Assembly (NCBI GenBank): GCA_002731275.1
Contig: PCBK01000011.1
Span: 1-64,000, forward strand
Direction: 5' to 3'
From: Deltaproteobacteria bacterium
Lineage (GTDB): Bacteria > Myxococcota_C > UBA6777
DNA: 64,000 bases
The notes beneath the pieces are model-generated. The model ran no database searches, was not told where the DNA came from, and saw only the letters and a list, made by a program, of their open reading frames with translations. The translations under genes and the position numbers were made by a program. Position 1 is the first letter of the stretch, and every line of letters starts with the position of its first letter. This document shows positions 1 to 9,084 of the stretch, piece by piece.

Positions 1-511
1 TCCCCCTTCCTCATCCAGAGGATGGAGAGGAAGGGGGAAGGCCGAAGGCCAGGGGGATGGAGAGGTTTGTAGAAGGGGTGGTTGCAAAGTGCATGAAGCA
101 AATGACAACCGCATATGTTGTCCGAGCAATCGAGCGTTAGGAGGATATTGCTTGCAATATCCGTATGATCATGGGGGATTGTGTCGTACATTCGGGTGCA
201 CTTTGCGAAGACACAAGTGCAACTGCGCCTGGATCAGCATTCGAGTATCCCCCGTGTACACGGTATAACCCTCCCCCTTTCCTTCTCCGAAGGCCGGAGA
301 GGAAGGGGGAAGAGCCGAAGGCTCAGGGGGATGGAGAGGTTTGTAGAGGGGGTGGTTGCAAAGTGAATGAAGCAAATGACAACCGCATATATTCCCCGAG
401 CAATCGAGCGTTAGGAGGATGTCGCTTGCGACATACGTATTGCCATGAGGGATTACAGCCGTATATTCGGGTGCACTTTGCGAAGACACAAGTGCAACTG
501 CCCCTGGATCA
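1..511. repeat. Tandem duplication of a ~240-base structured intergenic element
   Basis: Two head-to-tail copies are offset by 274-275 bases: copy A from the window edge to about 236, copy B from about 272 to 511. Matching blocks include 56-119 with 330-393, 122-146 with 396-420 and 190-236 with 465-511. Each copy opens with an inverted repeat (TCCCCCTT...AAGGGGGA), contains a short palindrome around a TT loop (145-160 in A, 419-434 in B) and ends with a second hairpin TGCACTT/AAGTGCA (197-221 and 472-496). The palindrome arms differ between copies at two paired positions and both changes keep pairing. Small ORFs across the region are not conserved in frame between copies, so it looks non-coding. 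It lies downstream of the minus-strand lipoprotein gene; 512-551 shows nothing further. Confidence 0.85.
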
Positions 512-551
512 AATAGGGAGGATGTTTTGGTTGGATCACAAAGAAGGAGGC

Positions 552-2579
552 TTAGGGCTGCCAGGTGCGGAGATTGAGGCCACTATTATCGTTTTTGAGA
601 TCATAGCGGTAGTTGCTGATATGTGAGGTGTTGTTGTTGAGGACTTGGTCTGCAAAGAATCCAAACGCGCCAGCTTCTGAACCGCCAGCACCGGCAAGTT
701 TCTTTTTGGTCCACTGTTTTGGATTCGTTTGGATCGCCATCTTGATCGACTGAACCGTTGCGTCTTGGTAAACGATACGAGGTTTACCTGTCGAATCAAC
801 AGCAATGGAGCAATCTGCGAGGAGGTGTTCTTCGCCACCTGTCGCGGAGTTGGTGAAGCCATCATCGACGACCTCTGTTGCCAACACTTTGCCCGCTTTG
901 TCGAACAAGACGTACTTGATATCGCCATTGTCAATATCGACGTAAGCGACATGTCCGCGTTCCTGCGCATCAAGTGCGAGAGAGGTAAATTGGCCAACAT
1001 CACCTGTTGAATCGAGTGTGGAGACTGTGAATTTACCACCTGCAGCAGGCTGACGTGCGAGCTTCAGATCACCTTTGTTGTTGTCGTAGAAGGTAATGTA
1101 AAGCGCGCCAGCTGCGTTTGATGCGACAGATGGGAACAACCCGATTCCTTTGGGGAGGGGTGGGTTCGCGACATCAGCGACAATCTTCAGGCACTTGCCA
1201 GAGACACAAGCCTCTTCACCGTCTTTACAGGCTGTGGGCTTACAGTCGGCTTCTTTGGCAGTGGGAACTTTACAAGAGAAAGCAGTCCCTTCTTGGACAC
1301 AGACTTCCTTCTTGGCAGCGTCACAAGCGCCTTTACAAGCGGGGAGCGCAGCGCTGGTCACAGTCGTGATCGTCCAATCAGTTTCTGCTCCGGGTTCAGC
1401 GCTCTTTGCGACAGCGACGCGGAGAGCTGTATTTCCAGAGCCATCATCGACGACGAAGTAAGCGATCGCGGGATTGCCGTTGGCCATCGTCAGAGAAGTG
1501 TAGCGTCCAACGCCTTTGCCTGTTTTATCGACAACGTGAGTTGTCCAAGCATCACCTTTGCGAAGGGCGAACTTCAACGTGCCATTGGTCTTATCATGGT
1601 AGGAGACATAGACATTGGTGTTGGCGACAGCGATCGATGTGTACAGACCCACATCATCCCCACCATCTTCGATACCACCACGTGGTCCATCTGCGGCTCC
1701 GACAACCTTCCCGCCAGCGGGGATACCATCGACAAACTCCCACTTCACAGTGCCATCAGCTTGCTCAAAGCCGACGACGAGGTCACCGTATGTCTTGTTG
1801 TACGCGCTGACAACAGCTTTTCCGCTGAGTAGAGCGATCTCAGAATCCAACCCAGCCTCACCAACAGGCAGTGGTTTGCGCTTGATACACTCGCACTTGG
1901 GTCCTGTTTGCTCACAGCTCTTGGGATCGGTCGTGAACTGATCGGCGGGGGGAGGATCGGTCCCTGGAGGACACTGAAGGTCGGCACAAGGTTGGGGGTT
2001 ATCGATACACTGGTTGGAGCTGGCTTGACAGCACTTTCCAGAACCACAATCGGCCCCGCCACAAGGCTCTTCACACTTACAAACACCGCCAATACATGCA
2101 GCCGTTGCGGAACCTTCACAGGTGATAGGTTTCACACATGTGTTCTTGCTGCCTGTTTGACAATCTTCGTGGACGAGACATTTGGGGAAGTTACAGCGTG
2201 TACCTTGTCCGTCGCCAAGGTCACAACATACTTTTCCATTGGTACAGGAGGTATCATCAGTACAACCGGACGTGTCTTTATAGCATGTACCGAGTAACGT
2301 GTTACACTTCTCGCCGTCGGGACAATCAGCGTCACTTCCACAGCGTTTGGAGACACATGTTCCATTTTTACACTGTTCAGTCTCGTGACAATCCGCGTCA
2401 TTGGCACAAGGTCCACCAAAGTCGGTACAAACACCTTCTTTACACCAGCATTTTTCGACTTTACAGGCGCGGCCAGTACAATCACTGTCCTCTTTACAGC
2501 CTTGCGTAATGTCACCACAATCACAACCGACACTTGAAAACAAAATGATGGCAAACAACCATACAATACATCTGCGCAT
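552..2579 (-). CDS. Cys-rich putative lipoprotein with C-terminal repeat domain
   Basis: Predicted surface or periplasmic lipoprotein of 675 residues. The start is ATG at 2579, behind AGGAGG, which gives MRRC..LFSSVGC with a lipobox Cys at residue 19; the reading frame continues upstream but without a ribosome site. Residues about 20-230 hold many short disulfide-type repeats of the form C-x-x-D-x-D-C and G-x-C (for example SDADCPDGEKC), similar to the Cys-rich repeats common in myxobacterial lipoproteins. The remainder (about 240-675) is Gly/Asp-rich with recurring short strands such as TSIAVANTNVYVSYHD, YTSLTMANGNPAIAYF and FTSLALDAQERGHVAYV, which suggests a beta-propeller or similar repeat fold. 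A second Cys-rich patch interrupts it near 430-475. The ligand is unknown. It sits alone, downstream of the lgt-like gene on the same strand. Confidence 0.8.
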   Translation of the reverse strand: MRRCIVWLFAIILFSSVGCDCGDITQGCKEDSDCTGRACKVEKCWCKEGVCTDFGGPCANDADCHETEQCKNGTCVSKRCGSDADCPDGEKCNTLLGTCYKDTSGCTDDTSCTNGKVCCDLGDGQGTRCNFPKCLVHEDCQTGSKNTCVKPITCEGSATAACIGGVCKCEEPCGGADCGSGKCCQASSNQCIDNPQPCADLQCPPGTDPPPADQFTTDPKSCEQTGPKCECIKRKPLPVGEAGLDSEIALLSGKAVVSAYNKTYGDLVVGFEQADGTVKWEFVDGIPAGGKVVGAADGPRGGIEDGGDDVGLYTSIAVANTNVYVSYHDKTNGTLKFALRKGDAWTTHVVDKTGKGVGRYTSLTMANGNPAIAYFVVDDGSGNTALRVAVAKSAEPGAETDWTITTVTSAALPACKGACDAAKKEVCVQEGTAFSCKVPTAKEADCKPTACKDGEEACVSGKCLKIVADVANPPLPKGIGLFPSVASNAAGALYITFYDNNKGDLKLARQPAAGGKFTVSTLDSTGDVGQFTSLALDAQERGHVAYVDIDNGDIKYVLFDKAGKVLATEVVDDGFTNSATGGEEHLLADCSIAVDSTGKPRIVYQDATVQSIKMAIQTNPKQWTKKKLAGAGGSEAGAFGFFADQVLNNNTSHISNYRYDLKNDNSGLNLRTWQP

Positions 2580-2806
2580 TCGATGTCCTCCTAGACGACA
2601 AATCCGATGTCCCACACACACAAAGAAACCATATCAAGACGTCAACTCAAAGGTGTGATGGGTTAATGAGTATCTATTTTCGTAGCAAAATCAGCGCATG
2701 AAGTCAACCAGACAAGCAGAAGTATCTTCAATGCTGAAAAGTCTTTTTTGATGGGCAAGATGAGATAATGGGGCAGGGGTCGGGGTGAGCAAAAAAAGAA
2801 TGTGTT

Positions 2807-4030
2807 TCACTTTTTCTTCTTTTTCTTCTTCTTTTTCTTCTTGGGTGTGGACTCGCTTGTTGGCTTATCCTCTTTGTTACCAGTGGTAGCAGACGCTTTT
2901 TCTGTTTTTGCAGGGGCGTCCTTTTTCTTCTCTTTGCTGCTCTTCTTCGCTTGCTTTCGCTCCTGCTCTTCTCCGTACTCACCCCACCGACGGTCGGGGA
3001 GCGTCACAAGGAAGTACACACCGAGACCAAAGGTCAGCATCGCCATGAACTGTCCGGGAGTCAGGCCGAGAGCTTGAGAGCGATTGTCGCTGCTTCCGAG
3101 TCGTAGGAAGTCGAACAAAAAGCGGATAGGTGCATAGAGGACAAACCATGTCCCGAGGATCATACCTTCTCGACGGGGTTTTCCAGTCTTGATCACGTAC
3201 ACAATGGCGACCAAGAACAGGAAGTAGAAGGCCTCCATTAAGCCGAGGTCAAAGCGCAGCTTGGTCGTATATGTCGGAGGTGAGACAAGCGCGAACCCAT
3301 TTTTGGGAAGCTGTGACCAGTTCATCGGCCAGTGGACCGTAAAGACACGGATAAAGTCAGGCAAGAAGGGATAGAAGATCGCAAAGAAGCCTGCAAACGC
3401 GAGCATGTAAAGCAGGTTTCCGGACTCAAACATCGGCTTCTCGCGAAGGCGACTGATCACCAAACCAACAGACAGCGTTGCGATAAGGAGCGCGATCCAC
3501 AGCAGCGGATTGTCCCACCCAGGGAGCGTGATGCTTCGCGATTGATATGCAGCGAGAAGACGAGGATTGCCTGCATTGTTGACCACCCACATACCAGGGT
3601 GATCATGAGCGACCATACAGCCCATGCGGCCAAAGAAGAAGCCGAACACTGTCCCGTAGGCGTAGGTGTCCATGTAGGGCAGCGGATCCACTTTGCGCCA
3701 ATATTTGAAGTAGAAGAACGCAACGACACCACCACCGAGGAAACCACCGAAGGAGGAGATGCCCTGCCAAAAGTAGATCAACACGAGCGGGTTTTTGGCG
3801 ATGAGTTCGGGAGAGTAGAGGACTGTATTGACGACGTGAGAGAGCATAAAGCCGCCGGGGATGACGACGAAGAAGCTGTCGATCATCATATCGAGATCGA
3901 GCTTCTGCTCTTCGGTCCAACGACGGATCAAGATCGAACCAATGATCACTCCACTCGCGACGAGCATACCAAATGCCTGGAGTGTGAAAGGACCAAATTT
4001 ATAGTGTGGGGTATGAATGTATGGAAACAT
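2807..4030 (-). CDS. lgt: Prolipoprotein diacylglyceryl transferase family protein (Lgt-like) with poly-Lys tail
   Basis: Polytopic inner-membrane protein of 407 residues. ATG at 4030 follows GGGAG by six bases; the in-frame TTG just upstream is less likely. The fold is recognisable from WQGISSFGGFLGG (about 88-100), GRMGC (134-138) and the C-terminal RFLFDFLR followed by LTPGQF. Canonical Lgt uses a His before GG, an Asn after GRxG and an Arg/Glu pair in R-F-x-x-E-x-x-R. Here these are Phe, Cys and Asp, and an HDHPG motif (142-146) follows instead. The protein transfers diacylglycerol to lipoprotein Cys if it is a true Lgt; it could also be a divergent paralogue. About 60 extra C-terminal residues are Lys/Ala/Glu-rich and end in 11 lysines, encoded by the T-rich tract at 2807-2843. 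Confidence 0.75.
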   Translation of the reverse strand: MFPYIHTPHYKFGPFTLQAFGMLVASGVIIGSILIRRWTEEQKLDLDMMIDSFFVVIPGGFMLSHVVNTVLYSPELIAKNPLVLIYFWQGISSFGGFLGGGVVAFFYFKYWRKVDPLPYMDTYAYGTVFGFFFGRMGCMVAHDHPGMWVVNNAGNPRLLAAYQSRSITLPGWDNPLLWIALLIATLSVGLVISRLREKPMFESGNLLYMLAFAGFFAIFYPFLPDFIRVFTVHWPMNWSQLPKNGFALVSPPTYTTKLRFDLGLMEAFYFLFLVAIVYVIKTGKPRREGMILGTWFVLYAPIRFLFDFLRLGSSDNRSQALGLTPGQFMAMLTFGLGVYFLVTLPDRRWGEYGEEQERKQAKKSSKEKKKDAPAKTEKASATTGNKEDKPTSESTPKKKKKKKKKKK

Positions 4031-4194
4031 CAATGACTCCCTGTTAGGGTTCCAATGTTTACGGGTCGGATGTGTAGCTCATCCTGCATAGAGGAAGTGC
4101 CAAAAAAAAGCAAGTCCGCACCGGTTGAATCGAGCCACGGTGTACACAATACCCCTTCGGGAATCAACGTTTCGAATCAGTTTACATGGTTTGC

Positions 4195-4222
4195 TTGACA
4201 AGTTTCCGAGGGTAGTTATGTT
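4195..4222 (+). promoter_or_regulatory. Probable sigma-70 type promoter of dnaK
   Basis: TTGACA (4195-4200), a 16-base spacer and TATGTT (4217-4222) lie about 145 bases before the dnaK start. This is the only good -35/-10 pair I see in the 336-base divergent gap 4031-4366. No CIRCE-type inverted repeat was found by eye. The rest of the gap shows no gene. Confidence 0.5.
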
Positions 4223-4366
4223 TTGTTTCGCTTCCACAAGAGTGTGGCAGCACAAAAGCAGACAAGACCTTCGTTTCGCGAAGATCACAAGGTCTGCACA
4301 ACAAACCAAGAGAATATACGTGTCAAAGCACACGAAACCTTGAAGGATAAAGAAGGAGACTTTCAC

Positions 4367-6277
4367 ATGGGAAAGGTAATCGGGATTGACTTGGGTACGA
4401 CCAACTCGGTCGTCGCAGTAATGGAACGCGGAGAACCGAAAGTCATCGTCAACCAAGAAGGACACCGCACAACACCCTCTGTTGTTGCGTTTACAGATAG
4501 TGGAGAGCGCCTCGTGGGTCAGGTCGCCAAACGACAGGCGATCACCAACCCCGAACGTACAATCTTCTCCATCAAACGATTCATGGGTCGTCGTTTTGAC
4601 GAAATCAGCGAAGAAATTCGCTCCGTCCCCTATGAAGTGCTCGCAGGTCCCAACAAAGACGCGCGCATCGGAATTGATGATTCACAATTTTCCCCTCCCG
4701 AGATCAGCGCGGTTGTTTTGCAAAAACTCAAACAAGCCGCTGAAGATTACCTTGGAGAAGATATCTCCCAGGCAGTCATCACCGTCCCAGCATACTTTAA
4801 CGATGCACAACGCCAATCGACAAAAGACGCTGGTAAAATCGCAGGCCTCGAAGTCCTGCGCATCGTCAACGAGCCCACTGCAGCGTCCATGGCTTACGGA
4901 CTCGACAAAGACGAAGAACACACCGTCGCAGTATACGACTTTGGTGGTGGTACCTTCGACATCTCGATCCTCGAAGTCAGCGATAGCGTCATCCAGGTCC
5001 TCTCCACAGCAGGTGACACCCACCTCGGTGGTGACACAATCGACCAAGCTATCATCGACTACTTGATCAGCGAGTTCAAGCGCGACACAGATCTCGATGT
5101 CTCAGGCGACCGTATGGTCCTCCAACGACTCAAAGAAGCGGCAGAGAAGGCCAAGATCGAGCTCTCCAGCGCGATGGAGACAGAGATCAACCTGCCCTTC
5201 TTGACTGCGGATCAAACAGGTCCCAAACACCTCAACTTGCGACTCACACGTCCCAAGCTTGAGCAGTTGATGGAAGATCTCGTCAACCGCACCAAGAATC
5301 CTTGCTTGCAAGCCCTCAAAGACGCAAAGCTCTCCGCTTCGGACATCGACGAAGTGATCCTCGTGGGTGGTTCAACACGTATCCCCCTCGTACAAGAGCT
5401 CGTCAAAAAAGTCTTCGGCAAAGAGCCTCACAAGGGAGTCAACCCTGACGAAGTTGTTGCACTTGGTGCAGCAGTCCAAGCAGGTGTCCTCGCAGGTGAA
5501 GTCACAGACCTTCTCCTCCTCGACGTCACGCCTTTGTCCCTCGGAATCGAGACACTTGGTGGTGTCTTCACCAAGTTGATCGAGCGCAACACGACGATCC
5601 CAACGCGTAAATCCGAGACCTTCTCAACCGCCGCAGATGGCCAAACAAGTGTTGAAGTCCACGTCCTCCAAGGAGAGCGTGAGATGGCTTCTCACAACCG
5701 TACGCTCGGACGCTTCCACCTCGATGGCATCCCACCAGCACCTCGCGGTGTGCCACAAGTTGAAGTCACCTTTGACATCGACGCAAACGGGATCCTTCAG
5801 GTCTCCGCGATCGACAAAGCGACCAACAAAAAACAAAACATCACCATCACAGCGTCCTCGACGCTCACAGACAACGAGATCAACCGTATGGTCCAAGAAG
5901 CTGAGGAAAATGCGGAAGCAGACCTCGCGCGTCGTGAGCTGATCGACATCCGTAACCAAGCGGACATGTTCATCTACCGCATGGAAAAGATGCTCAAGGA
6001 CAACGAAGACAAAATCGACCAAGAGCTCAAGACCTCCATCGAGTCCAAACTCGAAAAACTGCGCCAGACCAAAGAAAACTCAGAAGACGCAGAAGAGATC
6101 AAGACGTTGCTCGAAGAGATCGAGAAAGAGTCCTACGCTGTCGCAGAACAGATGTACAAACAAGCTGCTGAAGCAGGCGGAGCAGAAGCTGGAGTCGACC
6201 CAACAGCTGCTGCGGGTGAAAACCCAAGTGATGGTGGCGACGACATCATCGACGCCGAGTACGAAGAGCAAAAATAA
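4367..6277 (+). CDS. dnaK: Chaperone protein DnaK (Hsp70)
   Basis: Cytoplasmic ATP-dependent chaperone of 636 residues, the normal DnaK length. The start ATG 4367 follows AAGGAGA and begins [18 protein letters not shown], the standard N-terminus; upstream in-frame codons are 5' leader. Visible features are the ATPase phosphate-1 motif [10 protein letters not shown], the phosphate-2 motif [14 protein letters not shown], the adenosine motif [12 protein letters not shown], the interdomain linker region [13 protein letters not shown], the substrate-binding beta domain and the helical lid. It ends in a Gly/Ala-rich tail and [10 protein letters not shown], close to the conserved C-terminal EEVD-like acidic end of bacterial DnaK. 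It stands alone: no grpE or dnaJ is adjacent, and it has its own promoter and terminator. Confidence 0.98.
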   Translation: MGKVIGIDLGTTNSVVAVMERGEPKVIVNQEGHRTTPSVVAFTDSGERLVGQVAKRQAITNPERTIFSIKRFMGRRFDEISEEIRSVPYEVLAGPNKDARIGIDDSQFSPPEISAVVLQKLKQAAEDYLGEDISQAVITVPAYFNDAQRQSTKDAGKIAGLEVLRIVNEPTAASMAYGLDKDEEHTVAVYDFGGGTFDISILEVSDSVIQVLSTAGDTHLGGDTIDQAIIDYLISEFKRDTDLDVSGDRMVLQRLKEAAEKAKIELSSAMETEINLPFLTADQTGPKHLNLRLTRPKLEQLMEDLVNRTKNPCLQALKDAKLSASDIDEVILVGGSTRIPLVQELVKKVFGKEPHKGVNPDEVVALGAAVQAGVLAGEVTDLLLLDVTPLSLGIETLGGVFTKLIERNTTIPTRKSETFSTAADGQTSVEVHVLQGEREMASHNRTLGRFHLDGIPPAPRGVPQVEVTFDIDANGILQVSAIDKATNKKQNITITASSTLTDNEINRMVQEAEENAEADLARRELIDIRNQADMFIYRMEKMLKDNEDKIDQELKTSIESKLEKLRQTKENSEDAEEIKTLLEEIEKESYAVAEQMYKQAAEAGGAEAGVDPTAAAGENPSDGGDDIIDAEYEEQK

Positions 6278-6304
6278 CATCCCCCCTCTTATCCACTCGA
6301 TAAC

Positions 6305-6330
6305 AAGGCTGCTTCCGCAGCCTTTTTTTT
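6305..6330 (+). terminator. Rho-independent terminator of dnaK
   Basis: AAGGCTGC (6305-6312), loop TTCC and GCAGCCTT are followed by an unbroken run of T to 6330. It lies 28 bases after the dnaK stop. Confidence 0.93.
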
Positions 6331-6334
6331 CCCC

Positions 6335-6363
6335 TTGCTTTTCAAAGGCGTTTTTGTTATATA
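6335..6363 (+). promoter_or_regulatory. Candidate promoter of an orphan non-coding transcript
   Basis: TTGCTT (6335-6340), a 17-base spacer and TATATA (6358-6363) sit directly after the dnaK terminator. The expected start is near 6370. The -35 box is two bases from consensus, the -10 one base. No protein gene follows until rimP, which has its own promoter after another terminator. Confidence 0.5.
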
Positions 6364-6369
6364 GTACGC

Positions 6370-6761
6370 AGTCTTTCACTTGAGTATCGACTCAGCGATT
6401 TGTCTTTTTGTAAAATAAGTCTTGGGTTCGAAGGTTAACCTCAACCTTTTCCGATACTTTCAGAAAAGACCGCAATCTTGTCCCCTTGTGTTTTCAAGCT
6501 CATCCCCATGACATCGTTACCGCATGTAGGAATTGAGGACAAGTTTTACGATGCCTAATAGCGTCGTGTTTTCGCGCTCTATGTGGTCCACGCAGCAATC
6601 TGACCCAAGAGCCCTATGCGAAACCCTGACCGCATCGTATCCCACTTGGGAAGCTTCCAAATGTACACAGGTGCATCTTGGATGGGACTGGCCTGATGGC
6701 CTCCCCTTCTCCAAACCAAATGGCTGCGCATGAGAAAGTGGGTGTTTGAGCCCGCTTTTTT
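6370..6761 (+). ncRNA. Candidate structured non-coding RNA between dnaK and rimP
   Basis: This ~390-base stretch has a promoter-like element before it, a terminator at its end and no convincing ORF. Hairpins visible by eye are TGAGT/ACTCA (6381-6394) and AAGGTT/AACCTT (6431-6448). The 3' part forms a four-way junction: closing stem CGCAGC (6591-6596) with GCTGCG (6723-6728); arm 1 CCCAAG (6604-6609) with CTTGGG (6645-6650) and inner ATGCG/CGCAT (6616-6635); arm 2 of ten pairs with one bulged C at 6657-6681, loop ACAG; arm 3 GGGA..GGCC/GGCC..TCCC at 6684-6705. I checked for RNase P, tmRNA, SRP and 6S hallmarks and did not recognise them. It could also be a leader or attenuator, but the rimP promoter lies after the terminator. 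6278-6304 and 6799-6890 show nothing else. Confidence 0.5.
6736..6761 (+). terminator. Rho-independent terminator before the rimP operon
   Basis: AAGTGGG (6736-6742) pairs with CCCGCTT (6751-6757) through one G-T wobble, followed by six T. No protein-coding gene ends just before it, which supports an RNA gene upstream. Confidence 0.75.
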
Positions 6762-6770
6762 GTTTATCAG

Positions 6771-6798
6771 GTGACACAAAACCATTTGATTGTATACC
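6771..6798 (+). promoter_or_regulatory. Probable promoter of the rimP-nusA-infB operon
   Basis: GTGACA (6771-6776), a 16-base spacer and TATACC (6793-6798) lie about 90 bases before rimP and ten bases after the preceding terminator. Confidence 0.5.
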
Positions 6799-6890
6799 AA
6801 CGATGTATGAAACCTCCGCCTCCTTCACACGTAAGTGTTCGAAGATAAAGAGATGAACATACATGATACATAAAGGATCTCTATAAAGAG

Positions 6891-7466
6891 ATGAGTCAGT
6901 CCACCCAACGAAAATTGTACGAGTTGATTGAGTCCCTCGTCGAAGACGCAGGCTTTGAGCTCGTAGAACTTGAGTACCAGCGAGAACAAGGTTGGGTGTT
7001 GCGTCTGTACATTGAGCGCCCCGATCTCCCCGTCATCAAAGAGATAGGTGTCGCTCCCGGACAAGGCGTCACACTCGATGAATGTTCCGATATCAGCCGT
7101 CAGGTCTCAGCGTTGCTCGATGTAGAGGATGTGATCCCCCATCAGTACACGCTGCAGGTCTCATCACCGGGCGTACAGCGCCCACTGCGTAAAGAGCAAG
7201 ATTTCCAGCGTTTTTGTGGGTGCAGAGTGCGTGTCAAAACGTATGAGCCCATCCCCGCAGAGGAACAAGAAGGCAAGAAGACTCCCAAACCGAGCCGCAA
7301 TATGCTCGGAGATCTGGCAGAGGTCACTGACACAGCGCTCGTTGTTGATGTGCGAGGCAACCACTTTCATGTGCCGTTCGACAAAGTCGCGAGAGCACAC
7401 CTCGACCCAGACATGGACCTGTGGATGCAAGCTGCCAAGAAAGTCCGAAGCGACAAAGGAGAGTGA
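6891..7466 (+). CDS. rimP: Ribosome maturation factor RimP
   Basis: Cytoplasmic factor for 30S subunit assembly, 191 residues against about 150 in E. coli. The N-terminal alpha/beta domain (about 1-95) has the typical ..AGFELVELEYQREQGWVLRLY and the family motif VTLDECSDISRQVS; the central VSSPGVQRPL is the RimP signature. The C-terminal SH3-like domain is lengthened by an insertion around 125-145 rich in Glu, Lys and Pro. The ATG at 6891 has only a weak purine-rich site (AAAGAG). First gene of the operon that continues to the HAD gene; gene order rimP-nusA-ylxR-infB matches most bacteria, apart from the extra small ORF that follows. Confidence 0.95.
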   Translation: MSQSTQRKLYELIESLVEDAGFELVELEYQREQGWVLRLYIERPDLPVIKEIGVAPGQGVTLDECSDISRQVSALLDVEDVIPHQYTLQVSSPGVQRPLRKEQDFQRFCGCRVRVKTYEPIPAEEQEGKKTPKPSRNMLGDLAEVTDTALVVDVRGNHFHVPFDKVARAHLDPDMDLWMQAAKKVRSDKGE

Positions 7467-7468
7467 GC

Positions 7469-7609
7469 ATGATCAGGGCTGCTTCAACCCAATCGCACGA
7501 TCTGCTCCGTACACTACCATTTGACAACATCGCAACAGCCCAACTGACACCAGAGCTGGCTTTGTCGATGCAAGCGGCCCAAAAAGCCAGGGATGCCAGA
7601 GGAGAATAA
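7469..7609 (+). CDS. Small 46-residue protein between rimP and nusA, function unknown
   Basis: ATG at 7469 lies two bases after the rimP stop and behind AAAGGAG, one of the better ribosome sites in the operon; the stop is two bases before the nusA start. The product starts MIRAASTQSHDLL and ends QAAQKARDARGE. It is soluble, with a predicted helical Ala/Gln/Arg-rich C-terminal half and no Cys or membrane segment. Tight spacing on both sides argues for real translation and coupling rather than chance. I do not recognise a family. Alternatively it may serve only to couple rimP and nusA translation. Confidence 0.6.
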   Translation: MIRAASTQSHDLLRTLPFDNIATAQLTPELALSMQAAQKARDARGE

Positions 7610-7611
7610 AG

Positions 7612-9048
7612 ATGGCGGTAGCTATCGAGTTTAACCTAAAAAAATTGCTTCAGGACATTGAGAAGGAAAAAGGAATCAAACGCGAGATCCTTCTTGAAGC
7701 CATTGAATCAGCAGTGCTGAGCGCCGCACGGAAAAAGCTGGGTGCACAATTTGACATGGAAGCTCGCTACAACGACGAAGGTGGCGAAGTTGAGGTCTTT
7801 CGATGGCTACACGTCGTCGACGAAGTCGAAGATCCCTACAGAGAGATCAAACTCGAAGAGGCTCGCGAACGTCTTGATCCCGATTGTAACATCGATGACG
7901 AGCTCGGAGAAAAACTCGACACATCACAGTTTGGCCGCATCGCCGCACAAACCGCTAAACAAGTGATCATCCAGCGCGTCCGTAAAGCGGAACGCGAACT
8001 CGTCTTCAACGAATACAAAGATCGCAAAGGTGAGCTCGTTACAGGTATCGTACGTCGCTTTGAACGCAAAGACGTCATCATCGACCTCGGCCGCGCAGAG
8101 GCTGCCCTCTCCAACAACGAACAAATCCCACGTGAGACGTATCGCATCAACGACCGTATCCAAGCGTACATCAAAGATGTCCGCAACGAAGAGAAAGGCT
8201 CTATCATTACATTGAGCCGCACTGATGAAGGCTTCTTGATCAAACTCTTCGAGATGGAAGTTCCCGAAATCTACGACGGAATTGTACGTATCGTAAGCGC
8301 TGCACGAGATCCCGGTATCCGCGCCAAAATTGCCGTCACATCTCGTGACCATGACGTCGACCCAGTTGGCGCTTGTGTTGGTGTCAAAGGTGCCCGTGTC
8401 CAAGCTGTCGTCCAAGAATTACGTGGTGAAAAAATCGACATCGTCCCCTACAGCGAAGATCCAGCACGATTTGTCTGTAACGCGATCGCTCCTGCACAAG
8501 TCAGCCGCGTCATCATCGACGAAGAAAAACGCTCCATGGAGCTTATCGTCCCTGACGACCAACAATCACTCGCGATCGGACGCCGTGGACAAAACGTTCG
8601 CCTCGCAGCCAAACTGACAGGTTGGAACATCGACATCGTCTCCGAAGTCGAAGTCGCCAGAGCACAAGAGCGCACACATGAGGTGATGTCTCTCGTCGCA
8701 GGACTTGACAAAGACGTCCTCGCCCCACTGTTTAAATTGGGCTACCGCTCTGAACGTGACATCGTCAAAGCCGACATCGCAGACCTCGCGATTATTCCAG
8801 GTATTGGTGTCGCGAATGCCGAAAAGATCAAAGAAGCAGCACAGCTCGCGCTCGATCGCGGTCCTGAGCTGCTCGAAGAGCTCCAAGCCCAAATCGCAGC
8901 CAATAAACAAGCTGAAGCAGAAGCTGAAGCCGCAGCGGAGGCAGCAGAAGATACAGCCGAAACATCCACAGAAGCAGTGGCCGAAGAGAGTGAAGAGGCT
9001 GTCGCCTCCACCGAAACAGTCACCGAAGAACCAACAGGTAACGTATAA
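7612..9048 (+). CDS. nusA: Transcription termination/antitermination protein NusA
   Basis: RNA polymerase-binding elongation factor of 478 residues. ATG 7612 follows GGAG by seven bases. Domains in order: N-terminal RNAP-binding domain (about 1-130), S1 domain with [21 protein letters not shown] (about 140-205), KH1 and KH2 (about 210-345; the KH2 loop [11 protein letters not shown] is clear), then a helix-hairpin-helix-type segment with [17 protein letters not shown] (about 395-415). The last 50 residues are an Ala/Glu/Thr-rich acidic tail, in place of the two acidic repeats of E. coli NusA. It is part of the rimP-infB operon, where NusA commonly controls its own transcript. Confidence 0.97.
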   Translation: MAVAIEFNLKKLLQDIEKEKGIKREILLEAIESAVLSAARKKLGAQFDMEARYNDEGGEVEVFRWLHVVDEVEDPYREIKLEEARERLDPDCNIDDELGEKLDTSQFGRIAAQTAKQVIIQRVRKAERELVFNEYKDRKGELVTGIVRRFERKDVIIDLGRAEAALSNNEQIPRETYRINDRIQAYIKDVRNEEKGSIITLSRTDEGFLIKLFEMEVPEIYDGIVRIVSAARDPGIRAKIAVTSRDHDVDPVGACVGVKGARVQAVVQELRGEKIDIVPYSEDPARFVCNAIAPAQVSRVIIDEEKRSMELIVPDDQQSLAIGRRGQNVRLAAKLTGWNIDIVSEVEVARAQERTHEVMSLVAGLDKDVLAPLFKLGYRSERDIVKADIADLAIIPGIGVANAEKIKEAAQLALDRGPELLEELQAQIAANKQAEAEAEAAAEAAEDTAETSTEAVAEESEEAVASTETVTEEPTGNV

Positions 9049-9084
9049 CGTCTACTTGATGACTCTAAAGGAGCAATATCCTTC

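Noticed and set aside
165-626. Open frames in the tandem repeat at the left edge
   Set aside because: The frame is not conserved between the two copies, and the substitutions follow stem pairing rather than codons.
6533-6733. Small ORFs across the dnaK-rimP gap
   Set aside because: No ribosome sites; the same bases form nested stems ended by a terminator.
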